Shown: piece by piece, positions 7,565 to 17,880 of the stretch | Position numbering within the stretch: position 1 is the stretch's first letter | Layout: every line of letters starts with the position of its first letter | NCBI GenBank assembly: GCA_944393745.1 | Contig: CALYBD010000003.1 | Location: 38,991 to 102,990 of the forward strand | Direction: 5' to 3' | DNA length: 64,000 nt | Source of the DNA: an uncultured Alphaproteobacteria bacterium | GTDB taxonomy: Bacteria; Pseudomonadota; Alphaproteobacteria; CAAGCB01; CAG-977 | The notes under the pieces: model-generated | The model's input: only the letters and a program-made list of their open reading frames with translations | Database searches by the model: none | What the model was told of the DNA's origin: nothing | Program-made: the position numbers and the translations under genes

Positions 7565-10278
7565 TTGTTTTGATCCGCCAATTGTTTTAAACGGTACAAT
7601 TCGTCCAAAGCCTGTCGGGGCGTTAAATCATCGGGCACGATCTTGTCCAGTTCAATTACGACAGGAGAGGGCTCAACGGTTGTTTGCGGTTCGGGCTTTT
7701 CGTTTTTTACATTTTTTTTAACCATGGCAAACAAAGGCAGATCGTTCATAAAGTTGATTTCATAGGATCCTTGTTTTTCCATTTGTTCCAGAACCTGTCC
7801 GGCGCGGACAATAACGGCAGGAGGCAATCCGGCCAGCCGGCCGACATGAATGCCGTAAGATCGGTCCGCCGTTCCTTTGATGACTTCGTGCAAAAAAACA
7901 ACGTTGCCTTTCCATTCTTTGATTCGCATGGTGTACAGCGACAGATGAGCCAGGACTTCGGTCAATGCCGTCAATTCATGATAGTGTGTGGCAAATAAAG
8001 CGCGGGATTTGTTGATGTCGTGCAAATATTCCACAACGGCCCAGGCGATGGACAGTCCGTCAAAAGTGGCCGTCCCGCGTCCGATTTCGTCCAATATGAC
8101 CAAAGACCGTTCGGTGGATTGGTTTAAAATCGCCGCCGTTTCGATCATTTCAACCATAAAAGTCGATCGTCCGCGCGCCAGATCGTCTGCCGCGCCGACA
8201 CGGGAAAACAGTTTGTCCACAATGCCGATTCGCGCCGATTGTGCCGGCACATAACACCCCGCCTGTGCCAGAATGGCAATCAGAGCGTTTTGGCGTAAAA
8301 AAGTACTTTTCCCGGCCATGTTCGGTCCCGTGATCAGCCATAGCCGTCCGTCTTTTGTTTCATGATTGCCCAGATGGCAGTCATTTGTGACAAAATCGGT
8401 TTCATGTGCGGCTTTCATTGTTTGTTCGACAACGGGGTGGCGGCCTTTGACAATATCAAACGCCAGGCTGTCTTCCAAAACCGGGCGGCAGTAATCGTTT
8501 TCTTCCGCCGTTTGCGCCAATCCGGCAGCAACGTCCAAAACCGCCAGGATTTGGGCGTTGCGGGCAATCTGATCGGCCGCGCTTGTCACTTTGGTAACCA
8601 GATCCGTAAACAGGTTTAATTCCAAATCCAGAGCTTTTTCTGCCGCACCGCGCAGTTTGTTTTCCATTTCCGACAGTTCAACCGTTGTAAAACGCACGGC
8701 GTTTGCCATCGTCTGGCGGTGGATAAAAACGGCATTTCCGTTATGGATTTCCTGCAGGATTTTCTGCGCATTTTTGGCAGATATCTCAATAAAGTATCCC
8801 ATTAAGTTATTATGGGATATTTTCAAACCGGAAACGCCCGTCATTTCGGCATATTTTGTCTGTAATTCGGCAATCATCTGCCGGCTTTGATCGCGCAGGC
8901 GTTTCATTTCGTCCAGCTCCGCACAGTACAGCGGCGCGATAAATCCGCCGTCCCGGGCCAGCAAAGGCAGATCCGGCGCCAAAGCGCGGTTCAAAGTATC
9001 CGTTAATGCCTCTAATTCGTTTAAGGCGTTCAAACAGACTTCTATCGCCGATGGCATTCCCAGATCAGAATGCAAAGCCAGCTTTATTTCCGGTGTTTGC
9101 TTTAACGTATCGCGGATTGCCGCCAGATCACGCGGGCCGCCGCGTCCCAAAGACAACCGCGCCAAAGCCCGTTCCATGTCCGGACATTCGGCCAGTCTGT
9201 CGCGGATCGTCGCACGGATCAGAGGATTTTTGATAAAGAATTCGATTCTGTCCAATCGTTTATTAATGGCGGCCGCATCCGTTAGCGGAGAAGATAAATA
9301 CCGTGATAACAGCCGAGCGCCCGAACCGGTAACGGTTTTGTCAATACAGGAAAAAAGAGTCGGTCCTTTTTCATCGCTCAAGGAATGAAACAGTTCCAGA
9401 TTACGTCGCGTCGCCGCATCAATTTCCATCAGCCGACCGGCAGTAAAGTGTTTCAACGGGTTCAGTCTGGGAATCTGTCCTTTTTGGGTTAATTCGATAT
9501 AATCAACCAAAGCGCCGGCCGCCCCCAATTCGGATTTGTTAAAATGCCCGAAAGCGTCCAGCGTTTGAACGTTAAAGAAATTTTCCAGTCTTTTTTGACC
9601 GTTTTCGGGGGAAAAACGCGCTGTCGGCAAAGGGGTCAGAAAGCGTTTATAGTCATTAAACACTTCAAAAAATTCAGGAGTTTGCAGAATTTTTTCGGAA
9701 ACAATAATTTCTTTGGGTTCCAGACGCGACAATCCGGCCGCCAAAGCGACGGGCTTTCTGTCCGGCAAAGTCTGTACGGCAAAATCGCCGGTTGACACAT
9801 CCGCCCAGGCCATGCCGATTCCGTCGGCCGTTTGCGTTAATGACAATAAATAATTACAGCGGCGCGGTTCCAAAATGTTGTCTTCGGTCAATGTTCCCGG
9901 CGTAATTAAACGAATGACTTCGCGTTTGACCAGCGTATTGCTGCCGCGTTCTTTACGTGCTTGGACAGGATCTTCCATCTGTTCGCAGATGGCGACTTTG
10001 AATCCTTTTTTGATCAGGCGGGAAAGATAAATTTCATGAGAATGAACCGGGACGCCGCACATCGGAATGTCCTGTCCTTTTTCCCGGTTGCGTTTTGTCA
10101 GGGCAATATCCAACGCTGCCGACGCTTTGACGGCATCGTCAAAAAACATTTCGTAAAAATCACCCATGCGGTAAAACAGCAGGTAACCTTCGTTTTGGCG
10201 CTTTATTTCAAAATACTGCTCCATCATCGGCGTTAATTTCTGAGCCCCGTTCTGCGCCGCGTTGATTATCTGATTCAT
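7561..10278 (-). CDS. mutS: DNA mismatch repair protein MutS
   Basis: Recognises mispaired bases and starts methyl-directed or strand-directed repair. The 905-residue product has the N-terminal mismatch-binding start (MMEQYFEIKRQ...LLFYRMGDFYEMF, with the Phe-x-Glu motif), Walker A GPNMAGKST, and Walker B with LVILDEIGRGTATFDG, then the conserved FATHYHEL. First gene of the minus-strand mutS-glnD-murJ run; it is divergent from maeB with a 78-base gap. Confidence 0.96.
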   Translation of the reverse strand: MNQIINAAQNGAQKLTPMMEQYFEIKRQNEGYLLFYRMGDFYEMFFDDAVKASAALDIALTKRNREKGQDIPMCGVPVHSHEIYLSRLIKKGFKVAICEQMEDPVQARKERGSNTLVKREVIRLITPGTLTEDNILEPRRCNYLLSLTQTADGIGMAWADVSTGDFAVQTLPDRKPVALAAGLSRLEPKEIIVSEKILQTPEFFEVFNDYKRFLTPLPTARFSPENGQKRLENFFNVQTLDAFGHFNKSELGAAGALVDYIELTQKGQIPRLNPLKHFTAGRLMEIDAATRRNLELFHSLSDEKGPTLFSCIDKTVTGSGARLLSRYLSSPLTDAAAINKRLDRIEFFIKNPLIRATIRDRLAECPDMERALARLSLGRGGPRDLAAIRDTLKQTPEIKLALHSDLGMPSAIEVCLNALNELEALTDTLNRALAPDLPLLARDGGFIAPLYCAELDEMKRLRDQSRQMIAELQTKYAEMTGVSGLKISHNNLMGYFIEISAKNAQKILQEIHNGNAVFIHRQTMANAVRFTTVELSEMENKLRGAAEKALDLELNLFTDLVTKVTSAADQIARNAQILAVLDVAAGLAQTAEENDYCRPVLEDSLAFDIVKGRHPVVEQTMKAAHETDFVTNDCHLGNHETKDGRLWLITGPNMAGKSTFLRQNALIAILAQAGCYVPAQSARIGIVDKLFSRVGAADDLARGRSTFMVEMIETAAILNQSTERSLVILDEIGRGTATFDGLSIAWAVVEYLHDINKSRALFATHYHELTALTEVLAHLSLYTMRIKEWKGNVVFLHEVIKGTADRSYGIHVGRLAGLPPAVIVRAGQVLEQMEKQGSYEINFMNDLPLFAMVKKNVKNEKPEPQTTVEPSPVVIELDKIVPDDLTPRQALDELYRLKQLADQNK

Positions 10279-10356
10279 AGCAATTCACTTCTTTATTTAT
10301 TTATGATATCTGTAATATATCCATTTTTAACCGATCAATAAAGACGTGAAAAGACA

Positions 10357-11598
10357 ATGACCGAAAATAAAAAAACACTTGAACAGGAAGCTTTGGCTTT
10401 GCATACGGCCGGTCGTCCCGGAAAAATAGAAATCAAAGCAACGAAACCCCTTGAAACTCAGAAAGATTTGTCTTTGGCTTATTCGCCCGGAGTGGCGGCG
10501 CCGTGTCTGGAAATCCAAAAAAATCCGGACGATGCTTTTCGCTATACGGCCAAAGGAAATCTGGTCGCCGTTATATCAAACGGAACGGCGGTTTTGGGAC
10601 TGGGGGATATCGGGGCTTTGGCATCAAAGCCGGTGATGGAAGGCAAAGCCGTTTTATTCAAACGTTTCGCCGATGTTGATGCCGTTGATATTGAAATTAA
10701 TACCAAAGATCCCGATAAAGTCGTGGAAACGGCGGCGTTGATCGGTGACGGTTTCGGCGGAATTAATCTGGAAGATATTAAAGCACCCGAATGTTTTTAT
10801 ATTGAACGCGAATTAAAAAAACGGCTGAATATTCCTGTTTTTCACGATGATCAGCACGGAACGGCCGTCGTTGTCGCCGCCGGCTTGGTCAACGGATTGG
10901 AATTAACCGGCAGAAAAATCGAAGACATTAAACTGGTTGTCAACGGTGCCGGTGCAGCCGCCGTTGCCTGCACGTCTTTGTTGCGGGAAATGGGGGTTAA
11001 GAATATCATTATGTGCGATTCCAAAGGCGTGATCTATCAGGGTCGGACCGAAGGAATGAATCCGTTTAAGGAATCTTTTGCCGCCGATACCGCGGCGCGT
11101 ACTTTGGCCGAAGCCGTCAGGGGGGCTGATGTTTTCCTGGGGCTGTCGGTGAAGGGGGCTTTGACGCCCGATATGGTCAGGACAATGGCCGCGGCGCCGC
11201 TGATTTTTGCTCTGGCTAATCCAAATCCGGAAATTACGCCGCAGGAAGCTTTGGCCGCCGTTCCCGAAGCGATTATAGCAACGGGGCGTTCGGATTATCC
11301 GAATCAAATCAATAACGTGTTGGGCTTTCCGTATATTTTCAGAGGCGCTTTGGACGTTCGGGCATCGCAAATCAATGAACAGATGAAACAGGCCGCGGCT
11401 CATGCTTTGGCCGAATTGGCACGTGCGGACGGCTTGTCCAAAGACAAAATCGTTCCGTCTCCGTTTGATCCCCGGCTGATCGAAACGGTACCGCCGGCCG
11501 TGGCAAAGGCCGCCTGCGAAACAGGAGTAGCGCGTTTGCCGATAACGGATCCGGACGCCTATCGTACCGAATTGCGCGCTAAATTGAACAAAGGATAA
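10357..11598 (+). CDS. maeB: NAD(P)-dependent malic enzyme, short form without phosphotransacetylase domain
   Basis: Oxidative decarboxylation of malate to pyruvate with reduction of NAD(P). The 413-residue product covers the malic N domain (LAYSPGVAAPCLEI, GLGDIGALASKPVMEGK, KRFADVDAVDIE, FHDDQHGTA) and the NAD-binding domain (VVNGAGAAAVAC, FALANPNPEITP). MaeB-type enzymes of this class usually carry a C-terminal phosphotransacetylase-like domain and reach about 750-770 residues; here the protein ends after the NAD domain. The stop is followed after 6 bases by the kinase gene, so the two may be cotranscribed. Confidence 0.9.
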   Translation: MTENKKTLEQEALALHTAGRPGKIEIKATKPLETQKDLSLAYSPGVAAPCLEIQKNPDDAFRYTAKGNLVAVISNGTAVLGLGDIGALASKPVMEGKAVLFKRFADVDAVDIEINTKDPDKVVETAALIGDGFGGINLEDIKAPECFYIERELKKRLNIPVFHDDQHGTAVVVAAGLVNGLELTGRKIEDIKLVVNGAGAAAVACTSLLREMGVKNIIMCDSKGVIYQGRTEGMNPFKESFAADTAARTLAEAVRGADVFLGLSVKGALTPDMVRTMAAAPLIFALANPNPEITPQEALAAVPEAIIATGRSDYPNQINNVLGFPYIFRGALDVRASQINEQMKQAAAHALAELARADGLSKDKIVPSPFDPRLIETVPPAVAKAACETGVARLPITDPDAYRTELRAKLNKG

Positions 11599-11604
11599 CT
11601 CCTG

Positions 11605-13071
11605 ATGACTCAGCAGAATTCTGATCAAAAAGACGTTCCGTATCAATTTGCGGAACGTGTTTTAACGGTTTCTCTGCCAACGGCTCTTATGCTGATTATT
11701 CTGGTTGCGGCCGGGGAAATTGACGCACTGAGCGCAATTACCGGTTTTGCCATGGTTGTCAGTCTGACAATTGTATTGGCAATGCCGTTTTTGATGAATT
11801 TGAAAAATCTGACGCAATATGTTCACCAGATCGCACAGGAAGAAGACGTGCCCGATATGCCGACTTTCGGCAAAAAGGACGAAGAATCCGCCCGTATTAT
11901 TGCCGCAATCAATCAGATGCGCAATATTTGGACAACGCGTACGGAACAATTGGAAGCACAGACTTTATCCGATGCTGCGGTGTTGGACAGTCTGCCCGAT
12001 CCTTTGTTGATGTTGGACGATGAAAGTCAGGTTATCGGCGCCAATCTGGCGGCACGTGAGCTGTTCGGTTTTAATGTGCGCGGTCAAACGTTGCGCATGT
12101 TGGTTGATTCTCAATACCTGCCGTTGGCGGCAGAACGTATTTTAAATGGTGATTCCCGCAAAGAAGATTTGGAAATCTGTCTGAAACAAAAGGTGTTTAA
12201 CGCCAAACTGGAACGTTTGCCCGCGGCGGCAAAAGCCGGGGCCGTTATGGTTTTAACGTTGTATGACATGACGGCACGCAAGCAGTTTGAACAAATGCAG
12301 GCGGACTTTATAGCCAACGCCAGTCATGAACTGCGGACGCCTTTGTCCGTGTTGTCCGGTTTTATTGAAACGTTGCAGTCGACGGCCAAAGAAGACGAAC
12401 AGGCCAGGGAAAAGTTTTTATCGATTATGCAGACGCAGGCGCTCAGGATGTCCGGTCTGATCGAAAGCCTGCTGTGTTTGTCGCGTCTGCAGATGAATGA
12501 GGGGGAAAAACTGTCCGATCTTGTGGATATTCCGGAGATTTTAACGGCCGTCAAGCAAATGCTGGACGCCAAAGCCGTCAAAACCGAAATGACGATTGCT
12601 TTAAAACCTTGTGCCCAGCCCGGAAAGATATTCGGAAATGTCAGCGAATTAAATCAGGTTTTTCAAAATCTGACGGATAACGCGTTAAAATACGGCAAAC
12701 CCGGCGGACAGGTTACGATTTCCTGCCATATTGAGGATCGGGGCAGACCCGAAATGGACGCGCCGATGGTTTATGCCATTGCCGTTCATAACACCGGGGA
12801 ACCGATTGCCGCAGAATATCTGCCGCATCTGTTTGAACGGTTTTATCGCGTGGCGTCCACGAAAAACAAGGCTGTCGGAACCGGTTTGGGCTTGTCGATC
12901 GTTCAGCAGATCGTCAAACATCATAACGGTGTGATCACTGTAGAAAGTTCGAATGAAACGGGGACGGTTTTTACGGTTTATCTGCCGATGTACCCTGAGG
13001 ATTTTTCTGAGGAAACTTCCGATTCAGAACCAGCAGAATCAACAGTCCCGGCAGACTCAACAAAGTCGTAA
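11605..13071 (+). CDS. PhoR-like membrane sensor histidine kinase
   Basis: Two-component sensor kinase of 488 residues. Two N-terminal membrane segments (about 20-36 and 42-66) are followed by a PAS region (about 122-220, LDSLPDPLLMLDD), a HisKA domain with the phospho-acceptor His241 in NASHELRTPLSVL, and an HATPase domain with N box (QNLTDNALKYG) and G boxes (KAVGTGLGLSIVQQIVKHH). The layout and H box are those of PhoR, but there is no phoB or pst gene next to it, so the phosphate role is inferred. The last 101 bases overlap the 3' end of the opposing transporter gene; in the kinase they encode the end of the ATPase domain and an acidic Ser/Pro-rich tail. Confidence 0.85.
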   Translation: MTQQNSDQKDVPYQFAERVLTVSLPTALMLIILVAAGEIDALSAITGFAMVVSLTIVLAMPFLMNLKNLTQYVHQIAQEEDVPDMPTFGKKDEESARIIAAINQMRNIWTTRTEQLEAQTLSDAAVLDSLPDPLLMLDDESQVIGANLAARELFGFNVRGQTLRMLVDSQYLPLAAERILNGDSRKEDLEICLKQKVFNAKLERLPAAAKAGAVMVLTLYDMTARKQFEQMQADFIANASHELRTPLSVLSGFIETLQSTAKEDEQAREKFLSIMQTQALRMSGLIESLLCLSRLQMNEGEKLSDLVDIPEILTAVKQMLDAKAVKTEMTIALKPCAQPGKIFGNVSELNQVFQNLTDNALKYGKPGGQVTISCHIEDRGRPEMDAPMVYAIAVHNTGEPIAAEYLPHLFERFYRVASTKNKAVGTGLGLSIVQQIVKHHNGVITVESSNETGTVFTVYLPMYPEDFSEETSDSEPAESTVPADSTKS

Positions 13072-14248
13072 TGATAAAAAAGACCGGCCAGGTCGTATGA
13101 TCGGCAATCCACCCGCTGCCCGAAGACAACAGATCACGCGGCAACGCCATTAATGAACTGAGCAAAGCGTACTGTGTTGCCGTATAGGCGGTATTGCATA
13201 AAAAGGACATATAAGCAACAAAGGCCGAAGTGGCCATGGCAGCCCCCAGATTATCCGATATGACGGAAATTGTCAGCCAGGTCAGGCTGTTTCCTTGCGT
13301 TGCCAAATAGGCAAAGGGCAGATTGCTGATTCCTTGTAAAATGCCGCAGATCAGCAAGCTTGGCATAACGCCGAATCGTACAACGATTACGCCGCCGATC
13401 AGCCCGCCCAGAATGGTTGCGACAATGCCGTACAATTTAACGATTGTGGCGATTTGTTCGTAAGTAAATCCCATTTCCGTATAAAACGGCGCCGTCATTG
13501 TCCCCATGGTTGTTTCACAAAGCTTGTAAAGCATAATGAACAAAACGATCCAGATCCAACCGGGACGGGAAACGAAATCTTTAATCGGTGCGATGACCGC
13601 GTTTTGAAAAAAGGCGGTATTGTCTTTTAAGGGGTGATGCGGCGGTTCTTTGACGATCAGGATTGTTATTATTCCGATCAGGCTTGAAAGGGCTAACAGC
13701 GTGTAAACGTTTTCCCAGGAAAGGATTGAGGCCAGGTACAACGCTCCGGCGCCGGCGATCAGCATACCGACACGGTAACCGAACACAAAACAGCCCGAAG
13801 CCGCTCCCTGATCCTGCGGGTCAAAGTCTTCAACGCGAAATGCATCAAAAACAATGTCCTGAGACGCTGAGAAAAAAGCCACGCAAACGGCACAAATACC
13901 CGTTAACAACGGCATTTGCGCCGGATTTGTTCTGACCAACAGCAGCAGACTGAGCATTAAAAAAAATTGAAAAACCAATGCCCAGGATCGCCTTTTGCCC
14001 AAAGCTTTTGTTAAAACGGGAATTTCACAATGATCAACGTAAGGCGCCCACAGAAATTTAAAACTGTAAGGAAAGCGAACCAGGGAAAATAACGCAATTT
14101 CTGTTTTGGAAACGCCTTGCGCCGCCAACCAATAAGCCAAAGTGGAAAAAATCAAAACAAACGGCAGACCGCTGAACAATCCCAAAATAAACATCACGAT
14201 CATTTTGGGATCGCGGTAAACGCCGACGGATTCTTTCCATCCGGCCAT
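12971..14248 (-). CDS. AmpG-like MFS transporter (muropeptide permease family)
   Basis: Predicted 12-segment inner-membrane transporter of 425 residues. The N-terminus MIVMFILGLFSGLPFVLIFS and the following FKFLWAPYVDH are hallmarks of the AmpG family, which imports anhydromuropeptides for cell-wall recycling. That fits the presence of amgK and murU in this window, which handle the sugar product of recycling. The start lies 3 bases after the typA stop, so it is probably translated from the typA transcript. Its last 101 bases overlap the PhoR-like gene on the other strand. The substrate is inferred from the family. Confidence 0.82.
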   Translation of the reverse strand: MAGWKESVGVYRDPKMIVMFILGLFSGLPFVLIFSTLAYWLAAQGVSKTEIALFSLVRFPYSFKFLWAPYVDHCEIPVLTKALGKRRSWALVFQFFLMLSLLLLVRTNPAQMPLLTGICAVCVAFFSASQDIVFDAFRVEDFDPQDQGAASGCFVFGYRVGMLIAGAGALYLASILSWENVYTLLALSSLIGIITILIVKEPPHHPLKDNTAFFQNAVIAPIKDFVSRPGWIWIVLFIMLYKLCETTMGTMTAPFYTEMGFTYEQIATIVKLYGIVATILGGLIGGVIVVRFGVMPSLLICGILQGISNLPFAYLATQGNSLTWLTISVISDNLGAAMATSAFVAYMSFLCNTAYTATQYALLSSLMALPRDLLSSGSGWIADHTTWPVFFIITTLLSLPGLLILLVLNRKFPQKNPQGTSADKP

Positions 14249-14251
14249 GTC

Positions 14252-16081
14252 TTATTCCTGATCCAGTTTGGCGGCCTTGTTGGCAGCGCGCTTACGCAGG
14301 TTTTCGTCCAAAATGGCTTTGCGCAACCGGAATGTCTTCGGCGTGACTTCGACCAATTCGTCTTCCTGAATATAGGCCAAGGCTTCTTCCAGGCTCATTT
14401 TCTTAGGCGGGGTCAGCATGACGTTGTCGTCTTTTCCCGCCGCGCGAATATTGGTCAGATGCTTTGTTTTAACCGGATTGACTTCGATATCGTTTGATTT
14501 TGTATGTTCGCCGATAATCATGCCGGCATAGACGTCTACGCCGGGTTCGATAAACATCGGGCCTCTGTCTTCCAGCTTCCACAAAGCGTAAGGAACCGCT
14601 TTGCCGTTGTCGGTCGAAACCATAACGCCGGTTCTGCGGCCGGGAATGGCACCTTTGTACGGCTGGTAGCTGTGGAAAACTTTATTCATGACGCCGGTGC
14701 CGCATGTATCGGTTAAAAATTGAGAATGATAGCCGATTAAACTGCGGGAAGGGGCCAGGAACGTCACGCGCGTCTTGTTGCCGCCGGACGGGCGCATATC
14801 GGTCATTTCGGCGCGGCGTTCGCCCAGTTTTTCGCAAACGGTGCCGACATATTGTTCGTCAACGTCAATGATGACTTCTTCAATCGGTTCCAGTTTTTTG
14901 CCCGATACCGGATCGACCTGCATTAACACGCGCGGACGGCTGATCGAAAGCTCGTAGCCTTCGCGGCGCATTTGTTCGATTAAGATGCCTAACTGCAATT
15001 CACCGCGACCGGCGACTTCGAAAGCGTCAGTCGATTCCGTGCGCGAAATGCGCAAAGCGACATTGCCTTCGGCTTCTTTTTGTAAACGATCCCAAATAAC
15101 GCGGGAAGTGACTTTGTCTCCGTCCTTTCCGGCTAAAGGAGAGGTGTTGATCGAAAAAGTCATGGCCAAAGTCGGCGGATCAATCGGTTGAGCCGGAATG
15201 GGAGTGGTGACGGATAAATCACATAACGTGTCGGCGACGGTAGCTTTTGCCAGTCCGGCCAAAGCGACAATGTCACCGGCGTGAGCTTCTTCCAATCCGG
15301 TGCGTTTCAATCCGCGGAAAGCCAGAATTTTGCTGACACGCGCCGTTTCAATCGTTTTGCCGTCCCGTCCGATGGCTTTGATCGTTGAATTAACTTTGAC
15401 GGATCCCGAATGAATCTTGCCCGTTAAAATACGGCCGACGAACGGATCGTTTTCAATGGTCGTGACCAATAAGGAAAACGGCCCGTGCGGATCGCATTTC
15501 GGCGGAGGAACAAAGTCCATGATCAAATCAAACAACGGCGCGATGGATTCGCGGGGATCTTTGTCAAGATCTTTGACCGCCCAGCCTTCACGTCCGGACG
15601 CATAAAGCACCGGAAAATCCAACTGTTCGTCCGTTGCGTCCAAAGAAGCAAACAGATCAAAGACTTCCTCATAGACTTCCTGCGGTCTGGCATCGGGACG
15701 ATCGACTTTATTAATAACGACAATCGGTTTCAAACCGATTTTCAAGGCCTTGCTGACAACGAATTTTGTTTGCGGCAAAGGCCCTTCCGCGGCGTCAACC
15801 AAAACGATGGCCGAATCCACCATATCCAAAATCCGTTCGACTTCGCCGCCGAAATCGGCGTGCCCCGGCGTGTCGACAATATTAAAACGCGCGCCTTTCC
15901 ATTCAACGGAAGTGCATTTTGCCAAAATCGTAATGCCGCGTTCGCGTTCCAGATCATTGGAATCCAAAGCCCGTTCGGCGACAACCTGATTGTCGCGAAA
16001 AGTTCCGCTTTGACGCAGCATGGTATCGACCAGTGTCGTTTTCCCGTGGTCAACGTGAGCAATAATCGCAATATTACGCAT
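14252..16081 (-). CDS. typA: Ribosome-binding GTPase TypA/BipA
   Basis: Translational GTPase related to EF-G that binds the ribosome and helps 50S assembly and stress adaptation. The 609-residue product starts [20 protein letters not shown] (P loop), followed by the G2 region [11 protein letters not shown]3 [14 protein letters not shown] and G4 [10 protein letters not shown], then domains II, III and V and the family C-terminal domain. The frame stays open 66 bases further upstream, but the ATG at 16081 gives the standard N-terminus and follows a purine-rich AGAAGAAC. The AmpG-like gene follows directly. Confidence 0.95.
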   Translation of the reverse strand: MRNIAIIAHVDHGKTTLVDTMLRQSGTFRDNQVVAERALDSNDLERERGITILAKCTSVEWKGARFNIVDTPGHADFGGEVERILDMVDSAIVLVDAAEGPLPQTKFVVSKALKIGLKPIVVINKVDRPDARPQEVYEEVFDLFASLDATDEQLDFPVLYASGREGWAVKDLDKDPRESIAPLFDLIMDFVPPPKCDPHGPFSLLVTTIENDPFVGRILTGKIHSGSVKVNSTIKAIGRDGKTIETARVSKILAFRGLKRTGLEEAHAGDIVALAGLAKATVADTLCDLSVTTPIPAQPIDPPTLAMTFSINTSPLAGKDGDKVTSRVIWDRLQKEAEGNVALRISRTESTDAFEVAGRGELQLGILIEQMRREGYELSISRPRVLMQVDPVSGKKLEPIEEVIIDVDEQYVGTVCEKLGERRAEMTDMRPSGGNKTRVTFLAPSRSLIGYHSQFLTDTCGTGVMNKVFHSYQPYKGAIPGRRTGVMVSTDNGKAVPYALWKLEDRGPMFIEPGVDVYAGMIIGEHTKSNDIEVNPVKTKHLTNIRAAGKDDNVMLTPPKKMSLEEALAYIQEDELVEVTPKTFRLRKAILDENLRKRAANKAAKLDQE

Positions 16082-16234
16082 GGAAGTTCTTCTTTTATAA
16101 AAGTTAAATGTCATTATGCTTTTACGGATTCTCGGGCTTTTTGTCAATTCCCGTTGTTCGGATTTGCCGTGTTTTTTCGTGGATTTTTCTACAGATCTGT
16201 CGTACTCTTTAGAAAAACATTTGAAAGGAATGTC

Positions 16235-16768
16235 ATGAATTTTTTAGCCGCCTCTGTATTAACGATTTTTGCGTTTCCCTGTTTGGCTGAAACGTTGACG
16301 GAACAATTTTTGCGTATGGACGTCAATCAAGACGGTTTTTTATCCGAAAAAGAATTTTCGGACGGTATGCGTGCTACTTCAGAATCAAAAGAATCCGCCG
16401 GCGTTTCGGGACAGTCGGTGTCTGACGCGGAAAAACAAAAAATTATTGATGAGGCGATTTCCCAGACCAAACAGAATCTGCCGTATAAAATAGACGATTC
16501 CACGGTATGGACGGACGTTTATGCCCAAAACAACGAAATTCATTATACGTATAAAGTCGAAATGGACACCAGCACTTTATCGCCGGAACAATCCGCTGCA
16601 CTGAAACCGGTTTTGGAAAAACAAATCTGTGCAACAATCATGCCGTCCATGTGCGGGGTGGTTAAAGATATTTTTCTGAAAAAAGGAATTCCGCTGGTAA
16701 CCCATTACAACGATAAATCCGGCAATGAACTGGCGTCCTGCCGGCTGACCGAATCCGATTGTCCGTAA
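16235..16768 (+). CDS. Small exported EF-hand protein of unknown function
   Basis: 177-residue product with a signal peptide (MNFLAASVLTIFAFPCLA) and one perfect EF-hand loop at residues 29-40 (DVNQDGFLSEKE: Asp at 1, Asn at 3, Asp at 5, Gly at 6, Glu at 12), so calcium binding is likely. The rest, with four cysteines near the C-terminus, is not recognised. The frame is open far upstream, but that part is antisense to typA; the ATG at 16235 follows GAAAGGAA and starts the signal peptide, so it is chosen. Its stop lies 8 bases from the opposing kinase stop, with no terminator seen. Confidence 0.78.
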   Translation: MNFLAASVLTIFAFPCLAETLTEQFLRMDVNQDGFLSEKEFSDGMRATSESKESAGVSGQSVSDAEKQKIIDEAISQTKQNLPYKIDDSTVWTDVYAQNNEIHYTYKVEMDTSTLSPEQSAALKPVLEKQICATIMPSMCGVVKDIFLKKGIPLVTHYNDKSGNELASCRLTESDCP

Positions 16769-16776
16769 AGTGTGAA

Positions 16777-17775
16777 TTACCCGACTTTTTTGGCAATCAG
16801 TTCACTGAGCGAGATTTCGGGTCTGGCCCCGTAATGGGAAATGATTTCCGCCGCGGCCAAAGCCCCCATTTGCAAGCATTCCGATATTGATTTGCCGCGT
16901 GCCATTCCCGTCAGAAAACCGGCGGCAAACAAGTCGCCAGCCCCGGTCGTGTCAATGACACGATTGATCGGTTCGGCGGGAATTTCATACCGTTTTGCGC
17001 CGCAAATGGCCACGGCTCCTTTGGCACCGCGGGTAATGACAACGATTTCGCACAGGTCTTTGCATTTTTCAAAAGCCGTTTCCTCATCATCGGTATCAAA
17101 CAAGGCTTTGATTTCATCTTCGTTGCAAAACAAAATGTCAATGCCGTCTTTGATCAGCTGCAGAAAACTGTCGCGATGACGATTGACACAGAACGGATCG
17201 GACAGGGATAAAGAAACCTTGCGGTTATGTTTATGCGCTAGTTCGACGGCATAGGTCAACGCGTCTTTTGCTTCCGGTCTGTCCCACAGATAGCCTTCCA
17301 TATAAACGATTTTGGTTTGTTTAATCAGTTCTTCGTCAATATCTTTGCGCGATAATTTTGAACACGCCCCCAGATAGGTATTCATTGTCCTTTGGGCATC
17401 GGGGCTGACAATCACCATACAGCGTGCGGTCGGCCGTTCGTTTTCCAGGCACGGGGTTGTAAAATGAACACCGGATTTTGTGATATCCTGGCGGAAAACT
17501 TCGCCCAGTTTGTCATCGGCGACCTTGCCGATAAAAGCGGGCTTTCCGCCCAAAGCCGCGATTCCGACTGCCGTATTGGCGGCCGACCCTCCGGAACATT
17601 CGACGCCGTTTTCGGCGATGTGTCCGTAAATTTTTTCGGCCAAAGACGCATCAATCAACGTCATCATGCCTTTGGGCATATTATGCTGTGTCAGAAATTC
17701 GTCGTCCATATTGGCCAGCACGTCAACCATGGCATTGCCGATTGCCACAACGTCAAAACGTGTCAGAGCGTTCAT
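16777..17775 (-). CDS. PfkB-family carbohydrate/adenosine kinase
   Basis: Ribokinase-fold kinase of 332 residues. The N-terminal FDVVAIGNAMVDVLANMDD, the segment with SGGSAANTAVGIAALGG (glycine-rich PfkB signature 1) and the catalytic DTTGAGDLFAAGFLTG (signature 2, catalytic Asp) are all intact. The overall sequence, including MNTYLGAC, matches the alphaproteobacterial proteins annotated as adenosine kinase; salvage of adenosine or of another nucleoside or sugar is therefore likely but not proven. A GGAGG lies upstream of the ATG. It is divergent from the EI24 gene. Confidence 0.85.
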   Translation of the reverse strand: MNALTRFDVVAIGNAMVDVLANMDDEFLTQHNMPKGMMTLIDASLAEKIYGHIAENGVECSGGSAANTAVGIAALGGKPAFIGKVADDKLGEVFRQDITKSGVHFTTPCLENERPTARCMVIVSPDAQRTMNTYLGACSKLSRKDIDEELIKQTKIVYMEGYLWDRPEAKDALTYAVELAHKHNRKVSLSLSDPFCVNRHRDSFLQLIKDGIDILFCNEDEIKALFDTDDEETAFEKCKDLCEIVVITRGAKGAVAICGAKRYEIPAEPINRVIDTTGAGDLFAAGFLTGMARGKSISECLQMGALAAAEIISHYGARPEISLSELIAKKVG

Positions 17776-17880
17776 ATAAAACCTCCGTCAGGGGTTGCAG
17801 ATAACGACAGTATAAAGAAACTTACAATTCAAACAAGACTCTGCTACAAAATTAAATGATTTTTTTTCGGAGATAAAGCC

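Noticed and set aside
10903..11646. 247-codon minus-strand open frame inside maeB
   Set aside because: Antisense shadow of a well-supported malic enzyme gene.
15485..16234. Long N-terminal extension of the EF-hand gene
   Set aside because: It is antisense to typA; the ATG at 16235 starts a signal peptide after a ribosome binding site.
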